Shown: piece by piece, positions 9,288 to 18,174 of the stretch
How the letters are laid out: each line of letters starts with the position of its first letter
Numbering within the stretch: the stretch's first letter is position 1
NCBI GenBank assembly: GCA_030027265.1
Contig: JASENG010000005.1
Span: 181,368 to 245,367 of the forward strand
Length of the DNA: 64,000 bases
Direction: 5' to 3'
DNA from: Lysinibacillus fusiformis
Lineage (GTDB): Bacteria; Bacillota; Bacilli; Bacillales_A; Planococcaceae
Notes under the pieces: generated by a model
Told to the model about the DNA's origin: nothing
Database searches by the model: none
The model's input: only the letters and a program-made list of their open reading frames with translations
Position numbers and translations under genes: made by a program

Positions 9288-9614
9288 TTCGTTTTTTTAA
9301 GATGCTGAAATTGTTTAACATTGGATTCAATTTGGTTAGCAGGGAAACTTAAGGATTTCATTTTGTATACACTTTTATGAAGGTTGATGCAAGTGATCTA
9401 GTGAAAACTGAATCTTTTGACCGATATTTATTTAAGATGATTTAGTGCATCCGTCTTTTGGGCATCGTTTTTATGTCAATATTGTACGAGGAACTGTCTG
9501 ATTGTGCATATGAAACGCGGTGCGCGTGCGATTTTGCTTCATTATGCAGTTCATCCCGCCTATGTAACTCGTTTCCCTTTCGATTTCACTCCGAAATGCA
9601 GTTCATCTCCAATG

Positions 9615-9645
9615 AAAAAAGGACTTGCCATAAAGCAAGCCCTTA
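9615..9645 (-). terminator. Rho-independent terminator of the methyltransferase gene
   Basis: On the minus strand AAGGGCTTGC pairs with GCAAGTCCTT around a 6-nt loop and is followed by a run of T. It lies 12 bp after the stop codon. Confidence 0.8.
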
Positions 9646-9656
9646 CTTTCGTCATA

Positions 9657-10454
9657 TTATTTTTCATCTTTTTTCACTATTACTCCATAGTGAAACTTCG
9701 ATGTTAGCCGAACTTCTCTTTGAAATCCAAATTCCTCAAACACCGTGGAACGAAAATGAGCTTTTAATACAATCCGCTTATTTGCCACACGGAACGCCTC
9801 ATCTATCCATTCCTTGGACAATTGAAAATGGCTGCCTGCATGCCGAAGTGCTTCAAAATTGCTGGATTCTTCGATTACTTCCTCAAACATCGGGTCCATA
9901 TAAACGACATCAAAGGAATTATCCGGCTGTTTTTTTAAAAACGCCACCGCTTCACTTTGAACTACCTGAATATCCTTCATACATTCTGTTAAAGGCAATT
10001 CAGTAGTATCGTAGGTTTGCATTCCTTTGCGAACAATAAACGCAACATTGGAATCTGCCTCTAATCCGACTACTTTACCGGACTTCCCAGCCTGAAAAGC
10101 AGCCAGCATTGCATCTGCACCCATTCCTAATGTGCAGTCTAAGAAGGAATCCCCTTCCAATAGATTACAAGCCTGTAAAAATGGGTCATCCTCTCCCCTT
10201 GCCACTCGTTTTAACCGAAAAGCTGCAGAATTAGGATGAAAAAAGAAAGGTGCAGCTGCACCTTCCGGATAGTATTCATAGCGATTTTTGCCAGCAACAA
10301 TGATATTTGCACCAAATATTTGGCCTATCTTCGCTACGGACCTTTTGTTTCGAGACTCGAAGCGTAAATTTAGCTCATTGCATGCTTTTTGAGCTAATGC
10401 CATAGATACTTCATCTGGTCTGCCGGCAGTTGTTACTAGCGTTACTGTGCGCAT
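9657..10454 (-). CDS. RsmJ-like class I SAM methyltransferase (YpiP family)
   Basis: The SAM-binding motif I appears as FLDCTLGMGADA near residues 108-119. The acidic strand 2 is VVGLEAD, and the catalytic motif is VVYMDPMF near residues 194-201. DPMF with the TLGMGADA motif resembles RsmJ, the 16S rRNA m2G1516 methyltransferase, and B. subtilis YpiP. The target is therefore probably RNA, but this is not proven for the Gram-positive branch. The ATG lies inside the last codons of the bacilliredoxin gene (13 bp overlap), so the two are coupled. The same yphP-ypiP adjacency is, as I recall, present in B. subtilis. Confidence 0.75.
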   Translation of the reverse strand: MRTVTLVTTAGRPDEVSMALAQKACNELNLRFESRNKRSVAKIGQIFGANIIVAGKNRYEYYPEGAAAPFFFHPNSAAFRLKRVARGEDDPFLQACNLLEGDSFLDCTLGMGADAMLAAFQAGKSGKVVGLEADSNVAFIVRKGMQTYDTTELPLTECMKDIQVVQSEAVAFLKKQPDNSFDVVYMDPMFEEVIEESSNFEALRHAGSHFQLSKEWIDEAFRVANKRIVLKAHFRSTVFEEFGFQREVRLTSKFHYGVIVKKDEK

Positions 10455-10873
10455 GCTTGTTTTAATACACCTGCTAAATGCTCAGTAATTTGCTCAACTG
10501 GATAGCCTTCAATTTGCTCACGAGGAATGAAGTATTCTAATTGTCCATCTCTTAAAATTGCTATGGATGGTGAGCTTGGCGGAACTTCTTCAAAGAAACC
10601 GCGCATTGCAGCAGTTGCTTCACGATCTTGACCAGCAAAAACTGTTACTAAATGATCTGGTTTCACTTCTTCGATTGCTTGACGCACTGCCGGACGTGCT
10701 AAACCTGCAGCACAGCCGCAAACCGAGTTAATGACAACTAAAGATACCCCTTTGGCAGAAGCCATAAATTCGTTAACATCATCCGGAGAAGTTAGTTCTG
10801 TAAAACCTGCATTTACTAATTCTTGGCGCATTGGCTGAACAATGCCTTTCATGTATTCATCATAAGCGTTCAT
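10442..10873 (-). CDS. brxA: Bacilliredoxin BrxA/YphP
   Basis: A 143-residue UPF0403 protein with the diagnostic CGC active site in VVINSVCGCAAGLARPA near residues 47-63. The thioredoxin-like fold ends with AGQDREATAAMRGFF and a PPSSPSIAIL cis-proline region. Bacilliredoxins remove bacillithiol from S-bacillithiolated proteins, so this suggests bacillithiol as the thiol buffer. The N-terminus (MNAYDEYMKGIVQPMR) is closer to YphP than to YqiW. I chose ATG 10873 after AGAGGTAGAGATA, shorter than the longest frame. The downstream methyltransferase overlaps it. Confidence 0.9.
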   Translation of the reverse strand: MNAYDEYMKGIVQPMRQELVNAGFTELTSPDDVNEFMASAKGVSLVVINSVCGCAAGLARPAVRQAIEEVKPDHLVTVFAGQDREATAAMRGFFEEVPPSSPSIAILRDGQLEYFIPREQIEGYPVEQITEHLAGVLKQACAQ

Positions 10874-10948
10874 TATCTCTACCTCTTTCATTCATACTCA
10901 CTAGTTACTATTATATCAATGAAAACTATGGAAATACAAAATTTGTGC

Positions 10949-12148
10949 TTATAATTCGCTTGTGGCATTTTCAGCAACAGGCTTTCCAAATGCCGGCTTT
11001 TTCCAACCTAATGCAATCCCCAATGCAACAGCTAAGAAAACAGTCGCTAAATAGTACGGGTAATCTACATCGATATCGAATAGCATCCCACCTAAAATCG
11101 GGCCAATTGCGTTAGCTAACGAGGTAAACATCGAGTTCATCCCCCCAACAAAGCCTTGGTCATTTCCAGCAATTTTGGATAAATAAGATGTTGCAGCTGG
11201 ACGAATTAAATCAAATCCAACAAAGCACATCGTGATGACGAAAATGATCATGACATAGCTCGATACGGTTGTTAAAGCAAATACGAAAATAGCAGAAATC
11301 AATAAGCAAAGCCGAATTAATTTAATTTCGCCCCACCATTGCGTCATTCGATCAAATAACAACACTTGCGATAATGCCCCAATAAGGGCAGACACTGTAA
11401 TTACTACCGCTATATCCGCAGGCGAGAAACCAAACTTATGATCAGTATATAAACTTATGAACGATTCCACTACAGCCAACCCGAAAGAAGAGATGAATAA
11501 AATTAAAAAGGCGATTAAAAACATTGGAATTAAAATCTTCTTTAAAGGAGATTTTGATTCCGAATGTTCTACTACTTCCGGTTGCTCTGTTCGTTCAGGT
11601 TCTTTTAAGAAGATGATTGACAAGATCGTAGCAACAGCACCTAATGCGGCAGCTGAAAAGAATGGCACACGTGTACCGATTTCAGCAAGAAAGCCTCCAA
11701 CACCTGGTCCAATAATGAAACCCGTACTGATAGCAGCAGACATATACCCTAGTGCTTTAGGTCGTGTATCTACTGTGGTGATGTCCGCAATATAGGCCAT
11801 AACAGCTGGCATTATGAAAGCTCCACTGACACCCCCTAGAACACGGGATATAAATAATACCTCAACCGTTTTCCCTAGACCAAAGAGCAATTCGGATGCA
11901 GCAAAGGTTGCAAGACCCAAAATAATCATAATTTTACGGCCGTATTTATCTGCAAATCGGCCTGCTATTGGTGATACGATAAGAGAAGTTAATGCAAAAG
12001 CCGCCGTTAAATAGCCGACAACTGTTCCAGAAATCTGAAGTTCATTCATGATTGTTGGCAAAACCGGAATAATTAAGCCAATTCCCAAAAATGCAATAAA
12101 CAAATTTCCAAGCAAGATTGCTAAAACAATCTTTGTATTTTTATTCAT
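10949..12148 (-). CDS. MFS multidrug efflux transporter (NorA/Bmr-like)
   Basis: A 399-residue, 12-helix major facilitator. The loop 2-3 motif appears as GRFADKYGRKIMI near residues 62-74. Motif C of the antiporters appears in helix 5 as STGFIIGPGVGGFLAE near 140-155. Hydrophilic loop 6-7 (KEPERTEQPEVVEHSESK) separates the halves. These features fit proton-coupled drug exporters such as NorA, Blt and Bmr. The gene stands alone, with no adjacent regulator. Specific substrates cannot be assigned. Confidence 0.85.
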   Translation of the reverse strand: MNKNTKIVLAILLGNLFIAFLGIGLIIPVLPTIMNELQISGTVVGYLTAAFALTSLIVSPIAGRFADKYGRKIMIILGLATFAASELLFGLGKTVEVLFISRVLGGVSGAFIMPAVMAYIADITTVDTRPKALGYMSAAISTGFIIGPGVGGFLAEIGTRVPFFSAAALGAVATILSIIFLKEPERTEQPEVVEHSESKSPLKKILIPMFLIAFLILFISSFGLAVVESFISLYTDHKFGFSPADIAVVITVSALIGALSQVLLFDRMTQWWGEIKLIRLCLLISAIFVFALTTVSSYVMIIFVITMCFVGFDLIRPAATSYLSKIAGNDQGFVGGMNSMFTSLANAIGPILGGMLFDIDVDYPYYLATVFLAVALGIALGWKKPAFGKPVAENATSEL

Positions 12149-12391
12149 GCTGATACTCGCTTTCTTTAATTTTTCTTGGTGTTTTTAAGTAAACTGTTTT
12201 CTAAAAGCTTCCTTACACACAAAAAATGCACAACTGCCTATTCTCTAAGCATTGTACATTTATTTAGAGCTCAAATTGATCTTGTATTTTAATGTATGCC
12301 ATTGCACACCTTTTAATTTCTAAAAGGAAAGGTCAACAGTTCTAGATTGATTGAATAAAATCATTCCCCTCAGTAGTATAATACATCTTTA

Positions 12392-12419
12392 CCCTAAATA
12401 GCTAAACTTTTATTTAGGG
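12392..12419. repeat. Perfect 9-bp inverted repeat downstream of ecsB
   Basis: CCCTAAATA and TATTTAGGG are separated by 10 nt. The hairpin lies 18 bp after the ecsB stop but has no T-run in either direction. It could be a weak terminator or a processing site. Nothing else is recognised in 12149-12437. Confidence 0.45.
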
Positions 12420-12437
12420 AGAATATTGGTGCATTAG

Positions 12438-13553
12438 TTAGAAAAACAAAATACGACAAGTAATTATCACTAAATAAACGAAAGATACAGGGTTTATCAT
12501 ATAAATTTCCACCCTCTTCATCGCTTTTGCCCAATTCTGATCTGATGCAGGAATAATTTTAAAAATCGCATTTTCCTTCATTTCATCTAAAATCGCACTC
12601 ATATAAGAGTTCAAGCCAAAGTACATGAAAATAATTAGTAAATAAGCAGCCCACCATGGCAATACAAACATTAGTGGAAATACTATAGCGATGATTCGCA
12701 CATAATTCCAAAGATAGTTTTTTTTTCTTAAAATCGTTTTTAGCATTAGTTCGATTAATACCGTTACCTGATTATTCGATTTTGATTGCTTACATAATAT
12801 CGGTGCTTTTGCTTTGTGTACCGGTAATTTCAAGGTTTTCAGCTCAGGGTTTATAAAGAAAATGCGTGATTGCCAACGATAAAAAGCTTCTACATCATTT
12901 TCCGTCTGTTTTTCAAAGTACCTGTGTGTCTGGATTGCACGTTTTTCATAGAAACCCCCGCTAACTATTCCTATAAGGCTAGAAAAAACAACTGTCCAAA
13001 CATTTGCATAAAAAACAAAAGTAGTAAATAGTACAACGAGAAACAATATATAGCAAAATTGTGCCCATTTTGAAGATTGCAGCAAAATTATTTTACTCAC
13101 TAAGTAACAGCTCATCAGAGAAATGGCGAACTGGATTAACTGAATACTCGAAATGGCATGTACATATTTCAATAACGGATAAAACAATGAATATAAAATA
13201 GCCATATACAAGAAATTGACTAAAAGCGAATAGTAGAAAGACCATCTTTTTAGGGCTGCATACTGTTTTCTATTCTGCAATAAAAATAGTTTGTCCGCCG
13301 GTTCGCTAAATGTACGATTGATGAGAGAAGTAGCAATAAACAAAAGCAAAAAGATAAGGATTCCAGGATGAATGGATTCTATCAAGCCATAATTTAATTG
13401 AAAAACCGTTTCTCTCAGCAAATAATAAATAAACGCAGCAAACGGTATAATCAGGTAAATATAGAGCGCCCAATCCCCTATGCTTCTAAATAATGCTAGA
13501 TGCGCTTTCCATTGCTTCTGCAGGCGACTCTTAAACAGCAGCATTTTCAACAC
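12438..13553 (-). CDS. ecsB: ABC transporter membrane protein EcsB
   Basis: A 371-residue membrane protein with about nine hydrophobic segments, opening with RLQKQWKAHLALFRSIGDW, typical of EcsB. The ATPase gene lies immediately upstream and overlaps it by 23 bp. In B. subtilis EcsAB affects protein secretion, intramembrane protease RasP function and competence. The central cytoplasmic region contains KKNYLWNYVRIIAI, near the usual EcsB inter-domain junction. No ecsC follows. This may be a second, divergent ecs pair rather than the housekeeping one; the rest of the genome would be needed to decide. Confidence 0.8.
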   Translation of the reverse strand: MLKMLLFKSRLQKQWKAHLALFRSIGDWALYIYLIIPFAAFIYYLLRETVFQLNYGLIESIHPGILIFLLLFIATSLINRTFSEPADKLFLLQNRKQYAALKRWSFYYSLLVNFLYMAILYSLFYPLLKYVHAISSIQLIQFAISLMSCYLVSKIILLQSSKWAQFCYILFLVVLFTTFVFYANVWTVVFSSLIGIVSGGFYEKRAIQTHRYFEKQTENDVEAFYRWQSRIFFINPELKTLKLPVHKAKAPILCKQSKSNNQVTVLIELMLKTILRKKNYLWNYVRIIAIVFPLMFVLPWWAAYLLIIFMYFGLNSYMSAILDEMKENAIFKIIPASDQNWAKAMKRVEIYMINPVSFVYLVIITCRILFF

Positions 13554-14226
13554 CTTCTATCAATTCATCAAATATTTCGAGTAAAGTCTGTGAAGGATGT
13601 GCCTGTAATTCTTTGAGTGTACCCGTTTTGATCATTTTTCCTTCATGTAGACAAACGAAAGAATCGCAAAGTCTCTCTGCCGTATCCAAAGCATGTGTGG
13701 AAATTAGGAAGGCCGCATTCTCATTTTTAAATTCATTAATCATTAGCAAAAGTCTTCGAATTGCTTGAGGATCCAGTCCCATAAAAGGTTCATCTAATAT
13801 GTAAAATCTATATTTTGGTGTAAAAGCTAGAATGAGCATTACCTTTTGCTGCATCCCTTTAGAAAAATTATGCGGATATTCATCCAGTTTGCTTTCAAGT
13901 CTGAATACCTTGCATAATTCCTTTGCCCTTTGTTCTAATTCTGTTATGTCTTGCCCAATTGTCTGGATTAACAGGTGAATGTGTTCCCGTAAAGTTAAAT
14001 AATCATATAATATTGGCCGTTCAGGTACATATCCGTAGGGCTGCAGCTCACAACTGTGATAACTGTATGGAATTGTCCCCATAATGGTTTGAATGGTCGT
14101 ACTTTTCCCGGCCCCATTGCCGCCAATTAAACCAACAATTTGACCTCGCGGAATTGTAAATTCAATATTATTAATAATAGCTTGTTTAGGTTGGTAGCCT
14201 GCTTCTTGGATATTGATTGAAATCAA
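13531..14226 (-). CDS. ecsA: ABC transporter ATPase EcsA
   Basis: A 231-residue ATPase. Walker A GGNGAGKST lies near residues 35-43, the signature is FSKGMQQK, and Walker B is YFILDEP-like (FYILDEPFMGLDP). The FSKGMQQK signature, with K at the fourth position, is common in EcsA and related exporters. It overlaps ecsB by 23 bp. The Q-loop region reads YVPERPILYDYLT. The protein powers EcsB. The start ATG 14226 is preceded by a modest GAAAGGTG-type site. Confidence 0.85.
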   Translation of the reverse strand: MISINIQEAGYQPKQAIINNIEFTIPRGQIVGLIGGNGAGKSTTIQTIMGTIPYSYHSCELQPYGYVPERPILYDYLTLREHIHLLIQTIGQDITELEQRAKELCKVFRLESKLDEYPHNFSKGMQQKVMLILAFTPKYRFYILDEPFMGLDPQAIRRLLLMINEFKNENAAFLISTHALDTAERLCDSFVCLHEGKMIKTGTLKELQAHPSQTLLEIFDELIEGVENAAV

Positions 14227-14327
14227 TTTTCATGAACACCTTTCAAAATATGTTAAAATTTGTATTTATTATTGTTACGTACAAAGAATTGAAAAGGTTT
14301 CAATCATTATTTTTTTATTCCAAACGT

Positions 14328-14366
14328 AAAAAGAGCATCTATTCCTTAGGAATAAACGCCCTTTTT
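14328..14366 (-). terminator. Terminator after the small Asn/Glu-rich gene
   Basis: AAAAAGGGCG...ATTCC/GGAAT...TGCTCTTTTT forms a long hairpin with a T-run on the minus strand, about 40 bp past the stop at 14407. The stem is nearly symmetric, so it may act in both directions. Confidence 0.75.
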
Positions 14367-14406
14367 AGTCAACCTTAGTTCAGAGAAAATTCATTTTGTT
14401 TGTTAA

Positions 14407-14580
14407 TTAGCAACCTTCACAGTTTTCATCGTTGTTTTGATTGCGGTTACGGTTATTGAAGTTCGCTTCTTCTGCAAACTCCTCGTTGTTACGGTTAAAG
14501 TCTAACTCCTCCGCGAACTCTTCACGATTATTGTTGCGATTTTGATCTTGTCGGTTATTATTATAGTTTCTTTTTTCCAT
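14407..14580 (-). CDS. Small Asn/Glu-rich protein, possible SASP-like
   Basis: A 57-residue frame starts at ATG 14580 with an excellent GGAGGTGAG site 7 nt upstream and ends at TAA 14407, then a terminator. The sequence contains a tandem motif, REEFAEELDFNRN followed by NEEFAEEANFNNRN, and ends ENCEGC. The composition (Asn, Glu, Arg, no hydrophobic core) is that of a disordered protein. The repeated EFAEE blocks loosely recall gamma-type small acid-soluble spore proteins, but the classical TEFASE motif is absent. I do not recognise the family. A real gene is likely because signal spacing and terminator are all present. Confidence 0.7.
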   Translation of the reverse strand: MEKRNYNNNRQDQNRNNNREEFAEELDFNRNNEEFAEEANFNNRNRNQNNDENCEGC

Positions 14581-14674
14581 TGTTGACTCACCTCCGTCAT
14601 CTTATTTTGAGTAGAAGCGAGAAAATTATGCGCAGTTTTTTAAAGTAGTTTTTCGGTTTATGAAATCTGTATTT

Positions 14675-15025
14675 TTATTGATTGGATTTCTTATGTTCAT
14701 CCTTACTCGTCATCTTTTTACTGATGCCTCGGTAAATTTGCGTAACCATTGATCCTTGCACAACATGCTCCAAAAAAAATTTCCCAATTAAATTTAAGTA
14801 TTCTTCATCATCAAACATCTTTCTATCCTGATATTCCATTTCCGCCAAACCTTCATATACAGCCAAAATGGCGTAAGTATAATCATACCCTGCAATAGGT
14901 ATTAACACCTCTACATGATGATCATAGTTATCGTTTCGAAATTTTTTAATTTCTTGCAGGTTTTCGATCGCTTCTTTAAATTTATCTTGTTTAATTTCAA
15001 AAGTTTGATATACATGAACAGACAT
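14675..15025 (-). CDS. Conserved hypothetical, possible NIPSNAP/ABM-type dimeric barrel
   Basis: A 116-residue soluble protein. It begins SVHVYQTFEIKQDKFKEAIENL, a strand-then-helix start like NIPSNAP or antibiotic-monooxygenase folds. Middle segments HHVEVLIPIAGYDYTYAILAVYE and a C-terminal lysine-rich tail follow. No catalytic motif is visible. The gene is single and ends within 15 bp of a T-rich region. Function is unknown; the fold suggestion is weak. Confidence 0.55.
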   Translation of the reverse strand: MSVHVYQTFEIKQDKFKEAIENLQEIKKFRNDNYDHHVEVLIPIAGYDYTYAILAVYEGLAEMEYQDRKMFDDEEYLNLIGKFFLEHVVQGSMVTQIYRGISKKMTSKDEHKKSNQ

Positions 15026-15140
15026 TAGTTTTACTCCTTAAAAGTATTTAGGGGATTAGAGGAATTAATCATTGTCCTACTTCTGCTTCAAAACGAATAA
15101 GATGGTACAAACCATTTTTAGTTATTAAAGGAGTTATGAA

Positions 15141-15767
15141 ATGAGTGCATTTTTTGGATACATTTTTTTAGGGATTTCCTTAGCAGCTCCGATTGGCCCC
15201 GTAAACGCTGCGCAAATTACGAAAGGTATTTATGGCGGCTTCGGACATGCTTGGCTCGTAGGTTTAGGAGCTATGTTAGCCGATGCTGTCTATATGGCAA
15301 TCGTATACCTGGGTGTTTTCCACTTTCTCGAAACACCTTTTATGCAAACATTGCTATGGTCCTTTGGTTGTTTTGTATTGATTTATACTGGCGTTGATAG
15401 CATTATTAGTGCAGGAAAAGAAATAAAAATGAACAACATAAAAGGCCTTTCTTATCGAAAATCATTTTTATATGGATTCTTATTGTCTATCACTAACCCG
15501 CTATCCATGATGTTCTGGTTAGGGATTTTTGGTTCTGTCCTGGCAAAAACCGTTTCTTCTTTCGATCTGGATCATGTGATTCTATATAGTTTAGCAATTT
15601 TCGTTGGATTATTTATATGGGATGTTACGATGGCCTTTATCTCGAGCAGCTTCAAAAAGCTTCTTACAGTTAATCTGCTCGGCGTGATTTCAGCCATATC
15701 AGGACTTTCACTTATTGGATTTGGTGTGTATTTTGGTGTACAAGCCTTTAAACTATTGTTCTTATAA
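15141..15767 (+). CDS. LysE/RhtB-family exporter
   Basis: A 208-residue protein with six hydrophobic segments. The N-terminal LysE signature GISLAAPIGPVNAAQITKG lies near residues 11-29 and the second conserved block, SITNPLSMMFWLGIFGS, near 116-132. Family members export amino acids or related small molecules by proton exchange. AAAGGAG precedes ATG 15141. The gene is convergent with the amino-acid permease at 15809. The exported solute cannot be assigned. Confidence 0.85.
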   Translation: MSAFFGYIFLGISLAAPIGPVNAAQITKGIYGGFGHAWLVGLGAMLADAVYMAIVYLGVFHFLETPFMQTLLWSFGCFVLIYTGVDSIISAGKEIKMNNIKGLSYRKSFLYGFLLSITNPLSMMFWLGIFGSVLAKTVSSFDLDHVILYSLAIFVGLFIWDVTMAFISSSFKKLLTVNLLGVISAISGLSLIGFGVYFGVQAFKLLFL

Positions 15768-15808
15768 ATGCCAAATACATAATGCAACCCGCTTTTAGAG
15801 GAAAATCA

Positions 15809-17173
15809 CTAAATCCCTCGAGGTAATTCGTTTTTATTTTTATTCGTTCGTTTTCGCATGAACAGAATGACAATTAGAACGATTGCAATAAATATCACGC
15901 TTACAAAAAGGCCCATTCGATTATTTTTATCAAAGAGTGTTCCACTTACTGCAAGAAGAATCAGCAGCATCGCAAAAAAACGCTTCACATGGTCAAATTT
16001 AGTAGCTTCGATAAGCTTAGGAAATGAAATAAGAATAAAAAACCAGTTATAAATCAGCATTAATCCAGCAGCTGTTGTAATATACTCATACACACGATCT
16101 GGTACTATTCTAGAGATAATAATTGAAATTACTAATACTGAAATCGTTAATGCTAAGGCAAACGGCGGGACTTTCAGTTTGCCTTTTTTTGCAAAAAGCT
16201 TCGGGGCATCCCCTTCCTCTGCCATTGTAACCAGCATGCTTGTTACGGCAAAAAGTGAAGCTGCCATTGTAGAAAAGCCTGCAATGATAACCCCGGCATT
16301 AAATACATAAGGGAAAAACGCAAGATTATATTCTGCCAGCGAAATGACGAATGGGCTCTCTTCTGCATTGAATTGGTCATAAGCCACCAAGCCTGAAGCT
16401 AAAATAATCGAAATTAAATAAATGCTCGTTAAAATGATTAGCATAACCGTAGTCGATTTAATCACTTCTTTTTTCTGTTGAAGTCTCACTGATAAAATCC
16501 CCATAATTTCTATGCCGCCAAAAGCATAAAAGCCAAATATGAGGGATGTCCATAAACCAATAATTCCTTCAGCAAAGAATTCATTTCCTGTGTTGGGTAC
16601 ATTAAAATCATCTCGGCTACCGCCAAAAAATCCAAAGAGCACTAAAATGGCCAGAACGATGAACATAAAAATAGCGGCCACTTTCATGACTGCAAATAAG
16701 TTCTCTGTTTTTTCAAAACCTTTTGTACCAATCAAAACGACGATAATTCCGAGTACGGCATAAATCGAGGCCAAAATCCAAATAGGAATATTCGGAAACC
16801 AAAAGCGAGTAAGAATCGATAACGCTGTTAATTGACTGCCCGAAATCAGCATTTCGGAAAACCAATACACCCATCCGCTGCTAAAACCTGCCCATCTTCC
16901 ATATGCCTTTTTCGTGTAGGAACGAAACGATCCTTTTTGAGGATCCTGAATAAACATTTTCCCTAGTTGTTCCGATACAATCATTGCGGTAATTCCTGCG
17001 AGTATGAATGAGAGGATAATTGAAGGACCCGTTTTTGATATACCAATACCGGAACCAAGAAAATACCCCGTTCCGATGGTACAGCCAACACCTATTAGGG
17101 AGAGTTGCCACCACTTTAACAATCCTTCATTGTTTTTCCCATTTTGCCCGCCTGCACGTGCTGGTATTTCCAT
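15809..17173 (-). CDS. APC-family amino acid permease
   Basis: About 454 residues with 12 predicted helices. Helix 1 carries LSLIGVGCTIGTGYFLGSG near residues 23-41, the unwound GxGxGxG-type substrate site of APC transporters. Helix 6 shows FGFYAFGGIEIMG near 213-225, also family-typical. The ATG 17173 follows AAGGGAGGGAG at good spacing; a TTG one codon upstream is less likely. Related B. subtilis proteins include AapA, YbxG and YdgF-type permeases. The solute is probably a small amino acid, but specificity is uncertain. Confidence 0.85.
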   Translation of the reverse strand: MEIPARAGGQNGKNNEGLLKWWQLSLIGVGCTIGTGYFLGSGIGISKTGPSIILSFILAGITAMIVSEQLGKMFIQDPQKGSFRSYTKKAYGRWAGFSSGWVYWFSEMLISGSQLTALSILTRFWFPNIPIWILASIYAVLGIIVVLIGTKGFEKTENLFAVMKVAAIFMFIVLAILVLFGFFGGSRDDFNVPNTGNEFFAEGIIGLWTSLIFGFYAFGGIEIMGILSVRLQQKKEVIKSTTVMLIILTSIYLISIILASGLVAYDQFNAEESPFVISLAEYNLAFFPYVFNAGVIIAGFSTMAASLFAVTSMLVTMAEEGDAPKLFAKKGKLKVPPFALALTISVLVISIIISRIVPDRVYEYITTAAGLMLIYNWFFILISFPKLIEATKFDHVKRFFAMLLILLAVSGTLFDKNNRMGLFVSVIFIAIVLIVILFMRKRTNKNKNELPRGI

Positions 17174-17343
17174 CAAAAACTCCCTCCCTTAAAATCCTAT
17201 TTATTATGAGCGATGGAAAAAAGTTTATGCATTTGCGCGTTTTACTGTAAACTATCTTGGTGTAATAGCTGTCATTCTGGCTGAAATAGATATTTTTGTG
17301 CGTCATTATCAAAAAATCTCCATATTTTCGTAAACAAGCAAAA

Positions 17344-17374
17344 AGGCGTTAACCCTTTTCCCGGATTAACACCT
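17344..17374. terminator. Terminator-like hairpin in the 17174-17462 gap
   Basis: AGGCGTTAACCC pairs with GGATTAACACCT using G:T pairs. A T-run exists only on the minus strand, where no gene reads into it. It resembles the hairpin at 20201-20232, so it could be a stray terminator module. Nothing else is recognised in this gap. Confidence 0.4.
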
Positions 17375-17462
17375 ATTTCATCAAAGGCAAATTTTATTAT
17401 GGATATAATTGCTTATTTAAAACAATACTAGCTTTACATAATATTGTTCGGAGGTGAATTAG

Positions 17463-17666
17463 ATGACCGTCCTAACTTTAAAGGAATTGGCATTTATTGA
17501 AGATGAAATCCGCGCAGAAGAGATTACGGCAAAAACTATGAATTGGTGCGCTTCGCAATGTGATGACCAAGGGCTAAGAAAAACTCTCGAGGAAATGGCC
17601 GAAAGACACCAACTAAAAATCGCCGAACTTTCTCAATACTTTAACCGTACCAAAAACAATCATTAA
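17463..17666 (+). CDS. Small coat-F-associated protein
   Basis: A 67-residue helical, acidic protein starting MTVLTLKELAFIEDEIRAEE. It contains NWCASQCDD, with two cysteines four residues apart. A strong GGAGGTGAATTAG precedes ATG 17463. The CotF-like gene begins 18 bp later on the same strand. The helical pattern with ERHQLKIAELSQYF resembles the first helices of CotF/ferritin-like spore proteins. I infer a spore-coat or sporulation role from the neighbour. Confidence 0.7.
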   Translation: MTVLTLKELAFIEDEIRAEEITAKTMNWCASQCDDQGLRKTLEEMAERHQLKIAELSQYFNRTKNNH

Positions 17667-17684
17667 TCAGCAAAGGGTGGTTTC

Positions 17685-17981
17685 ATGCCAAATAACATAT
17701 CCGGCAGAGGCTTAACTGACCGAGAAATGCTTCAGCTTTGTTTAGAGCTGGAAAAAGGCCGCTGCCGCAGCATCAGCAATACACTTTTGGAAACGACACA
17801 CAAAGAACTGCGTAAGATTTATGAGGACTTTTTTGAAACAGCGAGTACCAATCAATTTCAGCTTTTTGAAATCATGAACGAAAAAGGCTGGTACAAAACT
17901 GAACTTGCCTCAAAGGAACAAATCGCGAATGTACAGGCACTAATGCAAAATAACCTGCATCCGGACCAGCAATTTAAATAA
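17685..17981 (+). CDS. CotF-domain spore coat protein
   Basis: A 98-residue protein with the Coat_F family pattern: GLTDREMLQLCLELEKGRCR, then a helix with LRKIYEDFFETASTNQFQLFEIMNEKGWY. The NEKGWYK end block is typical of CotF-like proteins, which join the spore coat or sit in helical bundles. Ribosome site AAAGGGTGG precedes ATG 17685. It follows the 67-residue gene in what looks like a two-gene operon ending at the terminator near 18011. Expression is expected late in sporulation, inferred from the family. Confidence 0.75.
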   Translation: MPNNISGRGLTDREMLQLCLELEKGRCRSISNTLLETTHKELRKIYEDFFETASTNQFQLFEIMNEKGWYKTELASKEQIANVQALMQNNLHPDQQFK

Positions 17982-18010
17982 CCGTTTTTGATGGTTACGA
18001 GTAAAAATAG

Positions 18011-18044
18011 AAGGTATTCGAATATCGATCGAGTACCTTTTTTC
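18011..18044 (+). terminator. Terminator of the CotF-like operon
   Basis: AAGGTAttCG and CGagTACCTT pair around the loop AATATCGAT and are followed by T-rich sequence on the plus strand, about 30 bp after the stop. Confidence 0.7.
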
Positions 18045-18174
18045 GGTTTCTTTCAAAACATAAGTGCTTCATTTTAGTTTTGTTGTACTAAATGGTATAG
18101 TGAAAGAAAAAAATTCCAATGATTTTGTTTGTTATATCGTGCACTTTGAACAAATTCATGATGGAGGTCCTAAT

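Noticed and set aside
9458..10006. A 182-codon plus-strand frame over the methyltransferase
   Set aside because: It is antisense to the well-supported RsmJ-like gene, has a poor ribosome site and does not look like a protein with conserved domains.
17344..17374. A riboswitch in the amino-acid permease upstream region
   Set aside because: Only a terminator-like hairpin with its T-run facing away from the permease is seen; no aptamer consensus was found.
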